Shown: positions 47,601 through 56,695, counted from the stretch's first letter. The stretch: 64,000 bases of DNA from an uncultured Christensenellaceae bacterium (GCA_944380355.1 CALWHJ010000010.1:1-64000); one strand, 5' to 3'. The notes: generated by a model from the sequence alone, not told the origin. A program made the numbers and translations.

Positions 47601-49601
47601 GAAGGTCTCAGTATAGATTCCATTCTCAAGGGAATCAATGTTAAGTTGACGGCTTCTATGGACGTTAGCGTTGACGTGGATTTCTACGGTGCGCTTGTGA
47701 GCGATTTGCTCGACGAAACACTCCAAACAGTATTTACCGATATGGATTTGTCGGCAGTTACCGGAAATACCGAACTCGTTACGCTCAACTATGCAAATGA
47801 CACCAGAAGCGTATTCTTCAACGACCTCTATGACTATATCATTTATCCTGTTTTGGAAAAAGAAGTAGGAAGTTTTCTTGCTACTCTAGCAGGTTTGATA
47901 AGCATAGACGATACTATGCGAAGCATAGTCAACAGATTCTTGCCGCTTCCTTCTTTCGATACGATGACGGCAAACGTTTCGCTTACTCAAGGCAAGCTTA
48001 ACGAACTCAGCCTTATCGCAAGCAATACGTCCGGTCACTACGGTTTCGGGGCATACATCTTCAACAGAAGTGCCGATGACGTAATTTACTGGAGCGGACA
48101 GGAGAGCGATGTATACTACAACAAGAATTGCGGTATCAATCCTTCCGACCTGTTTGTAGCGCAAGCAAAGAAACAGTCTACTGCTAGCTCTGAGACTTTC
48201 TATCAGAACGTAACCTGGAGCATCAACGGCGTAACAATCAGCGACTGGAGCGTGCTTAATACGTATGCGGACGGCGTTTATACCGTTGTCGGAAGTGCAT
48301 TCGGCGCTACCAAAAAAGTAACGCTCACAATCGAGTCGCTTGCAATCGAAAAGGTTGAGGATATCGTAGTCAAGGCTATGAGAGAAGTTCCCGACTACAT
48401 TACTGTAGTATTTACAGACGGAAGCAAGCGTACGCTTTACAATCAGACTATCAGCTATACCAGAGGCGCGTACGATAGCACCGAGGAGGTCAAGGCTATT
48501 CCTGCATCGGTAAATCTCAGCGGTACGCAGTACGACTTCACTATATGGCTTGAAAACGAAACCCTTGCAGCTCAGGAAATCGTGGTTACTGCATTCGACT
48601 ACAAGGACGTATTCGCTAAGCTCGAAGAGGACTATCTCAAAGTTTTGGTCAACAATTCGTTCTACCGTTACGTAGAGGCTGACTACGACTTCTCGCAGTT
48701 CGATTCGATGACTAAAGAACAACTCATTGCCGGCGGTACTTATATTGTGCCTGCGGTTATCGGCAAGGGTACGGATATAGAGCAGACGCTCAACGTAAGC
48801 GTAAGATTTATGCCTTTCGAAGTTTACGGCATAGAAATCAACGGTAAGAATTACGTAGATGCAGATATATACGATTATCTTGCCGGCAAAGCATTCCCCG
48901 AGACGGTTACCGTAGTAGGATTCAACGGCGAGAGTCAGGTAAGATATCAAGCTAAGGCTACGTGGGATTTGTCAAAGGTTACGCTTGACAACGAGGGCGG
49001 ACAGTATATCGCTTCGCTTACGCTCAACGAGGGCGCATACAACGAATGGTACATTCCTTCCGTAGGCGTCAACATTAAAGAATCCAATCTTGCTAGTCTT
49101 GTAAACGATACTCTCGAGATAGATACAATGTATGCTTTGTACGGCGGCGTATCTATAGACAGACTCATTCCCGACAAGCTCGACTTCTATACGGCAAGCG
49201 GTCAAATCAAGACGGGCGTACCCGTAACGATTGATACGTCTTCCATTACAGTCGGTATCAAGGGCGGTACTTTCGAGTGTCCCGTAACCGTCGGCGAAGG
49301 AAACTATCTCTTCGAGACTACGTTGACCATAGTACTCAAAGATGCTACGTTGAGTCTTGTACAGAACGAAATATCCTTCACTTACGAAGAATATGTAGAA
49401 TCGCAGGGCGCAATGTTTGCAGAAGAGACTGAAGTTAAGCTCGGAGACGCTATCGTATCTGCTAAGGTAACGTGGTTTACCGACGACGTAGTATTTACTA
49501 CACCCGGCAAATACGTAGCATACGTAATCATTGATGCAGGCGGAACGTATGAACAAAGATATGCCGTTACGGTAAACGTGCTTGCAAGCGAGGAGGTGTA
49601 A
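44616..49601 (+). CDS. Giant surface lipoprotein (1661 aa)
   Basis: The signal peptide ends in lipobox LMAC. A flexible Gly/Pro/Glu/Ser linker follows (about residues 40-75, with repeated GPGEG). The next ~1050 residues look like several large beta-sandwich modules with recurring patterns of hydrophobic strand, DLSLKID-like strands and 'LLxxxL' helices (for example ISADFSLKIDTGSEGLDLGA, FKVNFAINQG). This is reminiscent of LolA/LppX half-barrels, which is a weak structural guess. The final ~400 residues include Ig-like modules (ITVVFTDGSKRTLYNQTISY, ASLTLNEGAYNEWYIPSVGV). No catalytic motif was seen. First gene of a two-gene operon; AAGGAGGAAAG precedes the ATG. Confidence 0.8.
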   Translation: MRNKKFYVLTAVILLLVFLFSLTLMACEKKQQPSEETPSGDGGGTGPGEGTGPGGEGSGPGEGGDAGDEDDKPPVYAYDVKEALSYIAQAAPSEYASIVMTGIVTANGKEYELSLKTNFSDDDLQVAFKLIDKSDSSVEIGIYVINSKLFVQTADGTVLHIAEADIGYVLAILEKAPDKIKDLLDGVLAGLNMTTNDVLNLVVSLLMPYMNGYASEEIDGVVNEYFTIDIELTKLLGSVVGILGGLDLDIDFDLSIISDVIAVLPKYDGQLKVTVSDGVITDCAIKVIDKNEGNSGNTAAELNATVEFNSTGADLGLPEGMENYKELSIGNISADFSLKIDTGSEGLDLGALIDSFLGDKAMFGQGVLVLNAGADYTLDAKVSLDSNLEGAAVDNNLISLSLKAGGKEFAKLNYVDGVFYVSVEDQIKVAVEFDLAAQINSLVKLVTDAIDNALGTQFKEDVAGVSIASVSLASSDGDVIISSDWQTVINKILGLVGFEQFVTVTGDSVGLKVNQEFIDKIISLAGGGSFTLPFEINALLKLSSEGLDYFEVGLLDNAMVLKADNFTIGTTDLTKDSVLSSVGDKSEYGKDVLGVVNTLLKDFSAEMSLDLSSIDTTVNITNIINNIMVVSDSSLKLPINLDLSNYSGTFKVNFAINQGETSADNRLRLEIITPDGDMLFSAYVYGGKTYVDLSNLGLMKFVLTNADLFEVVRSQLTSGTTSSVATASTTSAEATVSIPQIKLAGSNEIDLDNTSISATVKNELLLALMRSFMFDAGVDVSVEATADLSGKLSAIIDAGFACIGLDITSGKESDKPVNISGLNISEYKEYNALDAELLVDSILETQNLNLMIDFYNNSVDTEYNKPTRILLRRSTAAQGSHEYLANGLAAPYRSLVIVMYNDWSNLDDGNAILFGYIDFDNGQVRVKGTDKLFDVWLADGTAIDIPLDIDVKSLLVNALSGLFGDSGSAVDGGIIDVPGEVLPDKDDTTTEEEITEGLSIDSILKGINVKLTASMDVSVDVDFYGALVSDLLDETLQTVFTDMDLSAVTGNTELVTLNYANDTRSVFFNDLYDYIIYPVLEKEVGSFLATLAGLISIDDTMRSIVNRFLPLPSFDTMTANVSLTQGKLNELSLIASNTSGHYGFGAYIFNRSADDVIYWSGQESDVYYNKNCGINPSDLFVAQAKKQSTASSETFYQNVTWSINGVTISDWSVLNTYADGVYTVVGSAFGATKKVTLTIESLAIEKVEDIVVKAMREVPDYITVVFTDGSKRTLYNQTISYTRGAYDSTEEVKAIPASVNLSGTQYDFTIWLENETLAAQEIVVTAFDYKDVFAKLEEDYLKVLVNNSFYRYVEADYDFSQFDSMTKEQLIAGGTYIVPAVIGKGTDIEQTLNVSVRFMPFEVYGIEINGKNYVDADIYDYLAGKAFPETVTVVGFNGESQVRYQAKATWDLSKVTLDNEGGQYIASLTLNEGAYNEWYIPSVGVNIKESNLASLVNDTLEIDTMYALYGGVSIDRLIPDKLDFYTASGQIKTGVPVTIDTSSITVGIKGGTFECPVTVGEGNYLFETTLTIVLKDATLSLVQNEISFTYEEYVESQGAMFAEETEVKLGDAIVSAKVTWFTDDVVFTTPGKYVAYVIIDAGGTYEQRYAVTVNVLASEEV

Positions 49602-49602
49602 T

Positions 49603-52600
49603 ATGACAACAAAACGTATTAGTATTCTTTCTCTTACGGCAGTATTGATTTTGGTGATGGCCGTTACGGCGGGATTTATCTTCTCGTCGTTGACGGGAAG
49701 TTACGTAGGCGGTGAAGTGCGCATAGCAAAAGCCGACGTTATGGTCAACAACATTACCGTCGATACTTCCACTATGACGATTTATAATGAAAATATCGCA
49801 GCTGCCGCGCCTTCTGACGCGGTGGCGATAGCGACGGCGGAAGAGTTGAGAGACTTCCTCAACGGAAGTGCTTCTTACGGTTATCTTACGGCAGACTTGT
49901 CTTATGACAAGGAAGCTATGGCTTCAGCCCGTACTTTTGCCGAAGGCAGAACGCTCAACGGAAACGGACATACGCTTACGCTTACGGCTACCGTTTCTAA
50001 TGCGACTAGCGAAAACTTCGGATTGTTGGTTGACGTCAACGAAGGTACTCTCGAAAATCTCAAAGTCGTTTATTCGTCCAATCTTACCGTAGGAAACGCA
50101 GGTACGGTATGGGCGCAGAACAACGTAGGTATACTTACCGGTAAAAACAGCGGTATCATTCGCAACTGCGATTTGTCTGTCAGCGGTTCGTTTACATACA
50201 ACTACAACAACTCGCAGATTGACGCTGTAGAAAACAAAAACGAAGTATTCGTTACGGCATTCGGCGGTTTTGCAGGTGCAAACTCCAACCTGATTACAAA
50301 CATACTTCTTCAATATCAGGGTGCGCAGATAGCTCTCAATACCACCGCTGGCAGTGCGACTCAGACAAGACTCGACGCCAAGGCAGTTTTCGGCGGAGCG
50401 GTAGGTGCATCGCTTGACGCTTCTTCCGAGTGCAGCAACGTTATCGCTGTATCCGACGCTTCGACAAACGTATCTCTCAGCGCAAGCGCGACTGACGGCG
50501 ACGGAGAGACGGGCGTATCTTACAGAGAAGCTGCGGCAGTACAGGCAAATATAAGCGCAAGCCCCAATCTTGCAGGTAAGGTAGACAACGTAATAACTTA
50601 CTGGCAGGGTAACTACAATTCTCTGTCCAACGCAACTTCGGTTAGCAAAAACGCTGTTGTCAATTCCGGTAGTGCTACCAACGTAACAGCCGTAGATATG
50701 TCTTTGGGATTGTACAAAGACCAGATGCAGACCGGTCATGTCAACTTCATTACGCTCAACAACAGCACTGCGAAAATCAGTGTACGCGACGGAGTGCAGT
50801 ATTTGCAGATGACTCCTTCCGACAACCGCGTAATGGCAACTCAGGAATTCAAGAAGTATTCGGCTCTTAATACTGAAGATACTGCTTCTTATGCAAACCT
50901 GCCTGCCAGCGGTACGGAAAATATCTTTATGCAACCCGATAAGCAAAACGGCTTTACGCTCGAGTTACCCGCATATCAGACTTCTACCGGCAATTACTGG
51001 TCGCTGGCTTACGATACGTACGAGAGAATAAAACTTACGCTTGCTCAGGATACGTTTGACTATACCGGCGCAGACTATATCAGCACTCTCTTCCTCTACG
51101 GAAGTACTCCTATCACGGGAAGCAACCTCAACCTTAAGAACGGAAGCAAACCCATAACTCAGGTTATGTTGCCCGGTACTTACGATATAGTTTTCGGTAC
51201 GACGACTTCCAACGTAGGTTATGTAGACGTAGAAAATAAATTAATTGCAATCGACGAAGATCAGGAAGATTACGTAATTACGGTAAACTATGCCAACATC
51301 GCATCCGTTCCTGCCGAGACAGACTGGCTGCCTTCGTTCAGATACAACTTTATCATCAACGGAGTCGAGGCAAATGCGGCTGACGGCTACGTATACGAGG
51401 TCAACGGTTCGCTTCCCAAGCAGGTAGAAGGTCTTATTATGGAGAGCGACTTCGATACTTCTTCCGCAGGCAGAACGTACAAAGTATATCTCACCAAAGA
51501 CGGCAACAGGGTTACCAACACCATAGAGTTTAACGTTAAGGTCGACGCTAATGCGCCCGTAATATCCGACGTTACTTTCGATAAGCCCGTTGACGTATAT
51601 TACAACCAAAACTTCGTTACGCTCAAGGCATTCGATTATGCAAGCGGCGTTGCAAGCATAACTCTCAACAACAAGGCTATGTCGTATGACGAGGTAAACG
51701 GAGTTTACGAGGGAGCGGTTCAGGACGGTAAAAACGTCGTAGTCGCTACCGACGCCGCGGGTAATCAGAGTACATACGAGTTCGAAGCTAAAATCGACGT
51801 GGTCAAGCCCGTGCTCAAGTACGACTTCTATTACTTTGACGCAAACGGCGAAAAGCAGACCTACACCACGATAGGCTACAAAAACTCTTATACTCTCTAC
51901 GCAAACCTCCTCAATACGGTATTCGGCAACGCAGGCGGTAAAATCTATTATCAGTACGTAGGAGAGGAAGAGTGGCTCGAATATACCGACGTCATCGAAT
52001 TCCGCACCTCCGCAAAGGTTAAGTTCAAAGCAGTGAGCAATACTCTCGATTACGATACCGATGCAGCTTACGAAGTAGATTCAGGAACGTATCTCTACTT
52101 CAACGTAGGACTTAAAGAAATAGTAGTTACCGACAGAGATATCGTCATCGGCAATAAGGACAAGACTTTTGACGGTACCGACAACTACATTGGAACGCTT
52201 GCTTTTGCCGACAACGTAGAGTTCGATACTACGGGACTTACGCTCAAGGCTTATTATGCGCAGACCAACGCAGGTAACGATATAGCTATCACCGTTGTAG
52301 TACTTTGCGACAAAGAAGACGTACACGTAATCAACGAAACTAGCGTTTATACAGGAAATATCCTCAAGAAAGAAATTACCGTAACCGTTGCTAATGCAGA
52401 AAAGGTAGCAAGTCAGGAAAATCCCGTATTTACGTATACTGCTGACCAGATAAATGGCTTTGAAGAAGAGATTATCCTCACTACCGACGCTACGGTATCT
52501 TCCTTGCCCGGTACCTACGATATTCTTTTGGCTGAGACCGAGTACAAGAACTATGTCGTTACGTCATTCGTAAAAGGCGTATTGACCGTCAATAAGTACG

Positions 52601-53127
52601 TTATCGACAGAATGGTTTACGACTTTACGACGATAAGCGGACTGGATACTTCCAACGTCAAAGGCGTAGTAGTAGGTTTCAAACAACTCAGCGGCGAATA
52701 CGTTGACTTTACGGTAAGCTACGAATATTCGGCAAGCAAAGACGGCACCTACGAGGCTTGCGAAGGTATGTCTCTCGCAGGATATTACAGAGTAATACTT
52801 TCACTGCCTGAGGATATGAAAGCAAGCTACGAAATCAAGTCCGGACTTGAGAGCTTTATCGTCAAAGTAATCGACGCCGAAATGTTTACTCCCGAAGTAG
52901 AAAGCGGAGAGAGCGAAGCCCTCGAATACTTCGAGAATTACGCACAAGGCAATGCGGACGCAGACAATACTACTATTGTAAAAGACTACGATACGTTTAC
53001 CAACCCTCAATACGTAGTTATTCTTGCAGTATTCTGTCTGTGCATTCTCGCTACGATATTTGCGGTAAGCTGCGGAAAGATACTCATCGAAAAACACAGA
53101 GATTCCAACCGCAACAAGAAAGCGTAG
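49603..53127 (+). CDS. Giant exported protein with YDG/MBG-type modules and C-terminal membrane anchor
   Basis: A 1174-residue protein whose ATG lies 1 bp after the previous stop, with AGGAGGTG as ribosome site. A signal peptide is followed by a beta-helix-like region (ASARTFAEGRTLNGNGHTL, NFGLLVDVNEGTLENLKVVY) similar to GLUG-rich proteins. Ig-like modules come next (NAPVISDVTFDKPVDVYYNQ), then YDG-like (KDKTFDGTDNYIGTLAFADN) and MBG-like modules (NPVFTYTADQINGFEEEIIL). The last part is one transmembrane helix (YVVILAVFCLCILATIFAVS) with a short basic tail. Probably a surface partner of the lipoprotein before it; binding or structural role inferred. Confidence 0.8.
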   Translation: MTTKRISILSLTAVLILVMAVTAGFIFSSLTGSYVGGEVRIAKADVMVNNITVDTSTMTIYNENIAAAAPSDAVAIATAEELRDFLNGSASYGYLTADLSYDKEAMASARTFAEGRTLNGNGHTLTLTATVSNATSENFGLLVDVNEGTLENLKVVYSSNLTVGNAGTVWAQNNVGILTGKNSGIIRNCDLSVSGSFTYNYNNSQIDAVENKNEVFVTAFGGFAGANSNLITNILLQYQGAQIALNTTAGSATQTRLDAKAVFGGAVGASLDASSECSNVIAVSDASTNVSLSASATDGDGETGVSYREAAAVQANISASPNLAGKVDNVITYWQGNYNSLSNATSVSKNAVVNSGSATNVTAVDMSLGLYKDQMQTGHVNFITLNNSTAKISVRDGVQYLQMTPSDNRVMATQEFKKYSALNTEDTASYANLPASGTENIFMQPDKQNGFTLELPAYQTSTGNYWSLAYDTYERIKLTLAQDTFDYTGADYISTLFLYGSTPITGSNLNLKNGSKPITQVMLPGTYDIVFGTTTSNVGYVDVENKLIAIDEDQEDYVITVNYANIASVPAETDWLPSFRYNFIINGVEANAADGYVYEVNGSLPKQVEGLIMESDFDTSSAGRTYKVYLTKDGNRVTNTIEFNVKVDANAPVISDVTFDKPVDVYYNQNFVTLKAFDYASGVASITLNNKAMSYDEVNGVYEGAVQDGKNVVVATDAAGNQSTYEFEAKIDVVKPVLKYDFYYFDANGEKQTYTTIGYKNSYTLYANLLNTVFGNAGGKIYYQYVGEEEWLEYTDVIEFRTSAKVKFKAVSNTLDYDTDAAYEVDSGTYLYFNVGLKEIVVTDRDIVIGNKDKTFDGTDNYIGTLAFADNVEFDTTGLTLKAYYAQTNAGNDIAITVVVLCDKEDVHVINETSVYTGNILKKEITVTVANAEKVASQENPVFTYTADQINGFEEEIILTTDATVSSLPGTYDILLAETEYKNYVVTSFVKGVLTVNKYVIDRMVYDFTTISGLDTSNVKGVVVGFKQLSGEYVDFTVSYEYSASKDGTYEACEGMSLAGYYRVILSLPEDMKASYEIKSGLESFIVKVIDAEMFTPEVESGESEALEYFENYAQGNADADNTTIVKDYDTFTNPQYVVILAVFCLCILATIFAVSCGKILIEKHRDSNRNKKA

Positions 53128-53163
53128 AGCAATACCGGGAAAGTATCGCAATACTAAAAAATC

Positions 53164-53190
53164 AAGGCACGCCTGAGGGCGTGCCTTTTT
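53164..53190 (+). terminator. Intrinsic terminator of the surface operon
   Basis: AAGGCACGCC pairs with GGCGTGCCTT around TGAG, then TTTT. Confidence 0.88.
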
Positions 53191-53251
53191 CATTGTTCTT
53201 GAAAGAACATAAAGCATTTTAATATTCGGTATATCAGTCATAAAAAAACAG

Positions 53252-53280
53252 TTGACATGTATACACTGCATTGCTATAAT
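53252..53280 (+). promoter_or_regulatory. Consensus promoter of the feo operon
   Basis: Perfect TTGACA, 17-bp spacer and perfect TATAAT. Confidence 0.88.
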
Positions 53281-53287
53281 GTTAGCG

Positions 53288-53306
53288 TAGGTTAACAATT
53301 AGCCTA
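53288..53306 (+). promoter_or_regulatory. DtxR/IdeR-like iron operator candidate
   Basis: TAGGTTAA-CAA-TTAGCCTA is a near-perfect inverted repeat 8 bp after the -10, covering the expected transcription start. It closely resembles DtxR/IdeR sites (TTAGGTTAGGCTAACCTAA type), where metal-bound repressor blocks transcription. The position upstream of feoAB fits ferrous iron control. Confidence 0.65.
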
Positions 53307-53367
53307 ATTTATTTGAATTAAAATGTTAGCTCAAACAAACTTTATAATTCACACAACGGAGCACGAA

Positions 53368-53628
53368 ATGTATCTTTTGAACGCACCCTTCAACAGTCAA
53401 TTAGAGGTAGTCAAAATAAACACTGACGAAAAGACAAAAAACCGTCTGCAAAACATAGGAGTTATTGCGGGCTGTAAGCTAGTGCTTATGCAGTCCAACT
53501 TTGGAGACGTGATAGTCAAGGTAAGAGATTGCAGGCTGGCAATGAACAAAGACGTTGCAAGGCGTATAGAGGTTGAAAGGGTAATCACACAGGCGGAGGA
53601 AGTCAATGAAGATAGCACTAGCAGGTAA
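53368..53628 (+). CDS. feoA: FeoA, ferrous iron transport accessory protein
   Basis: An 86-residue SH3-like protein: YLLNAPFNSQLEVVKINTDE, RLQNIGVIAGCKLVLMQSNF, GDVIVKVRDCRLAMNKDVAR. The last block is the usual FeoA pattern ending in A-x-x-I. FeoA binds or modulates FeoB at the membrane. The ATG at 53368 follows ACGGAG; a start at 53323 would add 15 residues with no family match. Overlaps feoB by 23 bp. Confidence 0.92.
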   Translation: MYLLNAPFNSQLEVVKINTDEKTKNRLQNIGVIAGCKLVLMQSNFGDVIVKVRDCRLAMNKDVARRIEVERVITQAEEVNEDSTSR

Positions 53629-55924
53629 TCCCAATTGCGGTAAGACCACGCTTTTCAATGCTTTGACGGGAGCCACCGCGCACGTAGGAAACTGGGCGGG
53701 CGTAACAGTCGAAAAATTGCAGGGTGTGTATAAGGACAGAAAGAGCGGTATCGCTTTGGATATCGTGGATTTGCCTGGCATATATTCGCTTTCTCCTTAT
53801 ACGCCCGAAGAAATAATATCCAGAAACTATATTCTTTCTCACGACGCAGACGTAGTGCTCAACGTAGTTGATGCGACTAATCTTGAGAGAAACCTCTATC
53901 TTACGACTCAGCTTCTGGAAACGGATATGCCCGTGGTAGTTGCGCTCAATATGGAAGACAGTCTCAAAAACGAGGGCAAGAGCATAGACGTCGAGTTGCT
54001 GTCGAAAAAACTAGGCGTGCCGGTAGTAAGCATTTCCGCGCTCAAGCAAAAAGGACTTAAAGAACTCATGCAGGTCGTGAAAGCTCAGGAAGGCAAGACG
54101 AGAAAGGCGATGAGCTTTATTACCCGCGGAGTTTTGGGCGATACGATAAACGACGTGTTCGTATTGCTCGACGACGAGCAGGACGGACTTTTCGACGCTA
54201 TAAAACTCGTCGAGGGCGACAAACTGACAAAAGAAAAGTACAAACAGTTTGCCGACGAGATAGAAAAAATCAAATCGAAAAACAAGATTGTTCAAGAAAA
54301 ATACAACGGCGATTACGAAGCTTGCGTAGCCGACTGCAGATATCGGTACATAAATGAGCATTTGTCAAATCTCGTTACGTTTATATCCCCTCAGCCCGAG
54401 CTTAGCAAGAGCGATAAGATAGACAAGGTACTTACGCATAAATTCTGGGGAATACCTATTTTCTTGCTTATAATTCTCGCTGTCTTTCACATCACTTTCA
54501 GCGAAAACTTTCTGTATCTTTCTCTGGTAATACCCGACGGCTCGTTTAAGGACGCGGGTAAGGTTGCTTCTTTGTTTGTAGATACCGAATACGAAACCGA
54601 CGACGAGGGTAATATCTCGGGAGCTAATTCAATCAAATCTCCCGGCGTATTTTTGCAGGGACTTGTCGAGGAGTTTGCAGATTTGGTTAATGCTCCGAGA
54701 GTTGTCGAAGAGAGCGTAAACGAAAACGGCGAAGCCGTTACGGTTGTTACGGAGGAAGGAGGCTGGATACCCGGACTTCTCAAAAACGCCCCCGCTTGGG
54801 CGCAGGGCATAATATGCAACGGCATTTTGTCGGGCGTATTCGGAGTTATATCTTTTCTGCCTCAGATACTCGTGCTTTTCCTGTTTTTGACAATTCTGGA
54901 AGATACGGGATATATGGCGAGAGTTGCGTTTATAATGGACAGGGCTTTCAGAAAGATAGGACTTTCGGGAAAATCCTTTATGCCTTTGTTGATGTGCTTC
55001 GGTTGCGCCGTGCCGGGAATAATGGCTACGCGTACCATTGAAAACGATAAAGAGCGTCGTTCTACGATTTTGCTTGCTCCCTTCTTTTCGTGCGGAGCTA
55101 AAAGCCCTATTTGGTTTGCTTTTGCCTCAGTACTTGCTTCTACCGTAGGCTGGAACCCTGAATTTACCGTATTCGGCGTATATCTCGTGGGTATCGCGGT
55201 AGCAGTCATTGCCGCTCTTATAATCAAAAAACTGAGCGGTCAAAAAGGCGTCACGCCTTTTATTATGGAATTACCGACTTATCACGCGCCTCAGTTCAAG
55301 AGCGTAAGCGTGCATATATGGCAAAAGCTCAAGCATTTTCTTTTCAGAGCAGGTACTATCATAGCCGCTTCGACGGTCGTAATATGGTTTTTGCTCAACT
55401 TCTCCTTCTCATTCAAAATGGTAGGGGAAGAAGAAAGCATACTTGCGACGGTAGGCGGTTGGTTTGAGTGGCTGTTTGTACCTCTCGGATTCGGCAACTG
55501 GAAATTTATTGTCGCGTCAGTTACGGGACTAATCGCAAAAGAAGAGGTAATATCTTCTATAGAAGTGCTTGCGGGAAGCGTTGAGACGCTTATTACGGAA
55601 AGCGGAGTGAGTACGGCGGGCATATTCGCATATATGGCATTCAATCTTCTCACTATTCCCTGTATGGCGACAGTAGGCGCAGCAGCGGCAGAATTCGGCT
55701 CGGCTAAAAAGACGGTGGGGGCAATTGCTTTCTGGCTTGTTGCTTCATACGTAGTCGCGCTCATAATAAATACCGTAGGAAGTTATTGGTGGACGGCATT
55801 TATATTCGCATTCGTAATAGCCGCAATAATGGTTATCGCTCATTTTGTGGAAAAGAAAAAGCATATAGATACGCTGAGGAAAGAAGCCGCCGAAGAAATG
55901 ATTAAGAATACCGATAAGTCATAG
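53606..55924 (+). CDS. feoB: FeoB, ferrous iron transporter
   Basis: A 772-residue Fe(II) transporter. The N-terminal G domain has G1 GNPNCGKTT (residues 7-15), G3 DLPGIYSL and G4 NMED, followed by a helical GDI-like spacer. The C-terminal part has two Gate motifs and multiple helices (LPQILVLFLFLTILEDTGYM, LLMCFGCAVPGIMATRTIEN with the conserved Cys, FAPFFSC-like LLAPFFSCGAKSP). A hydrophilic insertion of ~70 residues after the first helix (near residues 310-390) is longer than in many homologues. Translation is coupled to feoA. Confidence 0.96.
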   Translation: MKIALAGNPNCGKTTLFNALTGATAHVGNWAGVTVEKLQGVYKDRKSGIALDIVDLPGIYSLSPYTPEEIISRNYILSHDADVVLNVVDATNLERNLYLTTQLLETDMPVVVALNMEDSLKNEGKSIDVELLSKKLGVPVVSISALKQKGLKELMQVVKAQEGKTRKAMSFITRGVLGDTINDVFVLLDDEQDGLFDAIKLVEGDKLTKEKYKQFADEIEKIKSKNKIVQEKYNGDYEACVADCRYRYINEHLSNLVTFISPQPELSKSDKIDKVLTHKFWGIPIFLLIILAVFHITFSENFLYLSLVIPDGSFKDAGKVASLFVDTEYETDDEGNISGANSIKSPGVFLQGLVEEFADLVNAPRVVEESVNENGEAVTVVTEEGGWIPGLLKNAPAWAQGIICNGILSGVFGVISFLPQILVLFLFLTILEDTGYMARVAFIMDRAFRKIGLSGKSFMPLLMCFGCAVPGIMATRTIENDKERRSTILLAPFFSCGAKSPIWFAFASVLASTVGWNPEFTVFGVYLVGIAVAVIAALIIKKLSGQKGVTPFIMELPTYHAPQFKSVSVHIWQKLKHFLFRAGTIIAASTVVIWFLLNFSFSFKMVGEEESILATVGGWFEWLFVPLGFGNWKFIVASVTGLIAKEEVISSIEVLAGSVETLITESGVSTAGIFAYMAFNLLTIPCMATVGAAAAEFGSAKKTVGAIAFWLVASYVVALIINTVGSYWWTAFIFAFVIAAIMVIAHFVEKKKHIDTLRKEAAEEMIKNTDKS

Positions 55925-55934
55925 GAGGCGAAAA

Positions 55935-56204
55935 ATGATTGAATATATGTGCGTACAAGCGGTTGAGATAATCGTCGGCATAATAGCAGCTTTGATATTC
56001 TTAGGCGGTAGCGGCGCATATATCGCATACAGGCTTTGGGCAAAAAAGCACGGCAAAAGCGTATGCGACGGTAATTGCGCGCACTGTGCAGGATGCCACG
56101 TAACGGATTTGGAAGCGCAGAAAAAAGACGTGCGTTTGCGACAGGAAAATCAAAAAGAGAAAGACGTTAAAAGCTGCGACGGCGATAAAGATAAATATGT
56201 ATAA
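55935..56204 (+). CDS. FeoB-associated Cys-rich membrane protein
   Basis: An 89-residue protein: one transmembrane helix (about 12-33), then the Cys cluster CDGNCAHCAGCH and a charged tail. This matches the small FeoB-associated proteins of Firmicutes, which probably replace FeoC or handle iron at the inner face. It starts 10 bp after feoB with AGGAGG, and a terminator follows. Confidence 0.88.
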   Translation: MIEYMCVQAVEIIVGIIAALIFLGGSGAYIAYRLWAKKHGKSVCDGNCAHCAGCHVTDLEAQKKDVRLRQENQKEKDVKSCDGDKDKYV

Positions 56205-56242
56205 TTTTGCATTTCACTGCATAAAATTTTGGTTGTAAAATC

Positions 56243-56269
56243 AAAGAGAGCATAGCTCTCTTTTTTTAA
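56243..56269 (+). terminator. Intrinsic terminator of the feo operon
   Basis: AAAGAGAG pairs with CTCTCTTT around CATAG, followed by TTTT. Confidence 0.85.
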
Positions 56270-56466
56270 TGGTTTGAATTTCAGATTATAAATAAAGTAA
56301 ATTATGAATAAAAATACAAAACTTTTACGTTTTCTTTAGGTTTTTTATAAATTGGATATATATAATTTAATTGTATAAACTGTAAATACTCAGAGTATAT
56401 GCGATAAGGATAATTACAAGGCGTGCAAAACCCAGCGCGTACTTGATTTATAAATAAGAGGTCAGT

Positions 56467-56613
56467 ATGAATAAGAAAATTGTGTTGGCGGTAACGTTGA
56501 TTTTGACTTGCGCTTTTCTTGCTTGCGTGTTTACGGCTTGCAATAACAACGGCGCGGAAGCTTTGAGCGTGGAATTTACGGCAAGCGCAGAATACATTGC
56601 TTCAGTAAGCTGA
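56467..56613 (+). CDS. 48-residue lipoprotein, probably truncated
   Basis: A signal peptide and lipobox (VFTAC) start this ORF in the same style as the large lipoproteins of the window. The mature part is only ~24 residues (NNNGAEALSVEFTASAEYIA...) and then a TGA. AAGAGG precedes the ATG. It could be a very short lipoprotein, but it looks more like the front of a longer gene lost by deletion. I found no continuation in other frames. Confidence 0.5.
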   Translation: MNKKIVLAVTLILTCAFLACVFTACNNNGAEALSVEFTASAEYIASVS

Positions 56614-56659
56614 TTTTAAAGTAAGGCTTTAAGGGTTACAAAAGTTATATCGGACAACA

Positions 56660-56690
56660 AACTCTCATACTATTGAGTATGGGAGTTTTT
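56660..56690 (+). promoter_or_regulatory. Hairpin overlapping the spmA ribosome site
   Basis: AACTCTCATAC pairs with GTATGGGAGTT around TATTGA, followed by TTTTT. It can end the upstream lipoprotein transcript, and its 3' arm contains GGGAG, the only ribosome site in front of spmA. Confidence 0.65.
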
Positions 56691-56695
56691 CTTTT

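Noticed and set aside
44616..53127. Sortase (LPxTG) anchoring of the giant surface proteins
   Set aside because: No LPxTG-like motif precedes the C-terminal helix; the first protein has a lipobox and the second ends in a plain transmembrane helix.
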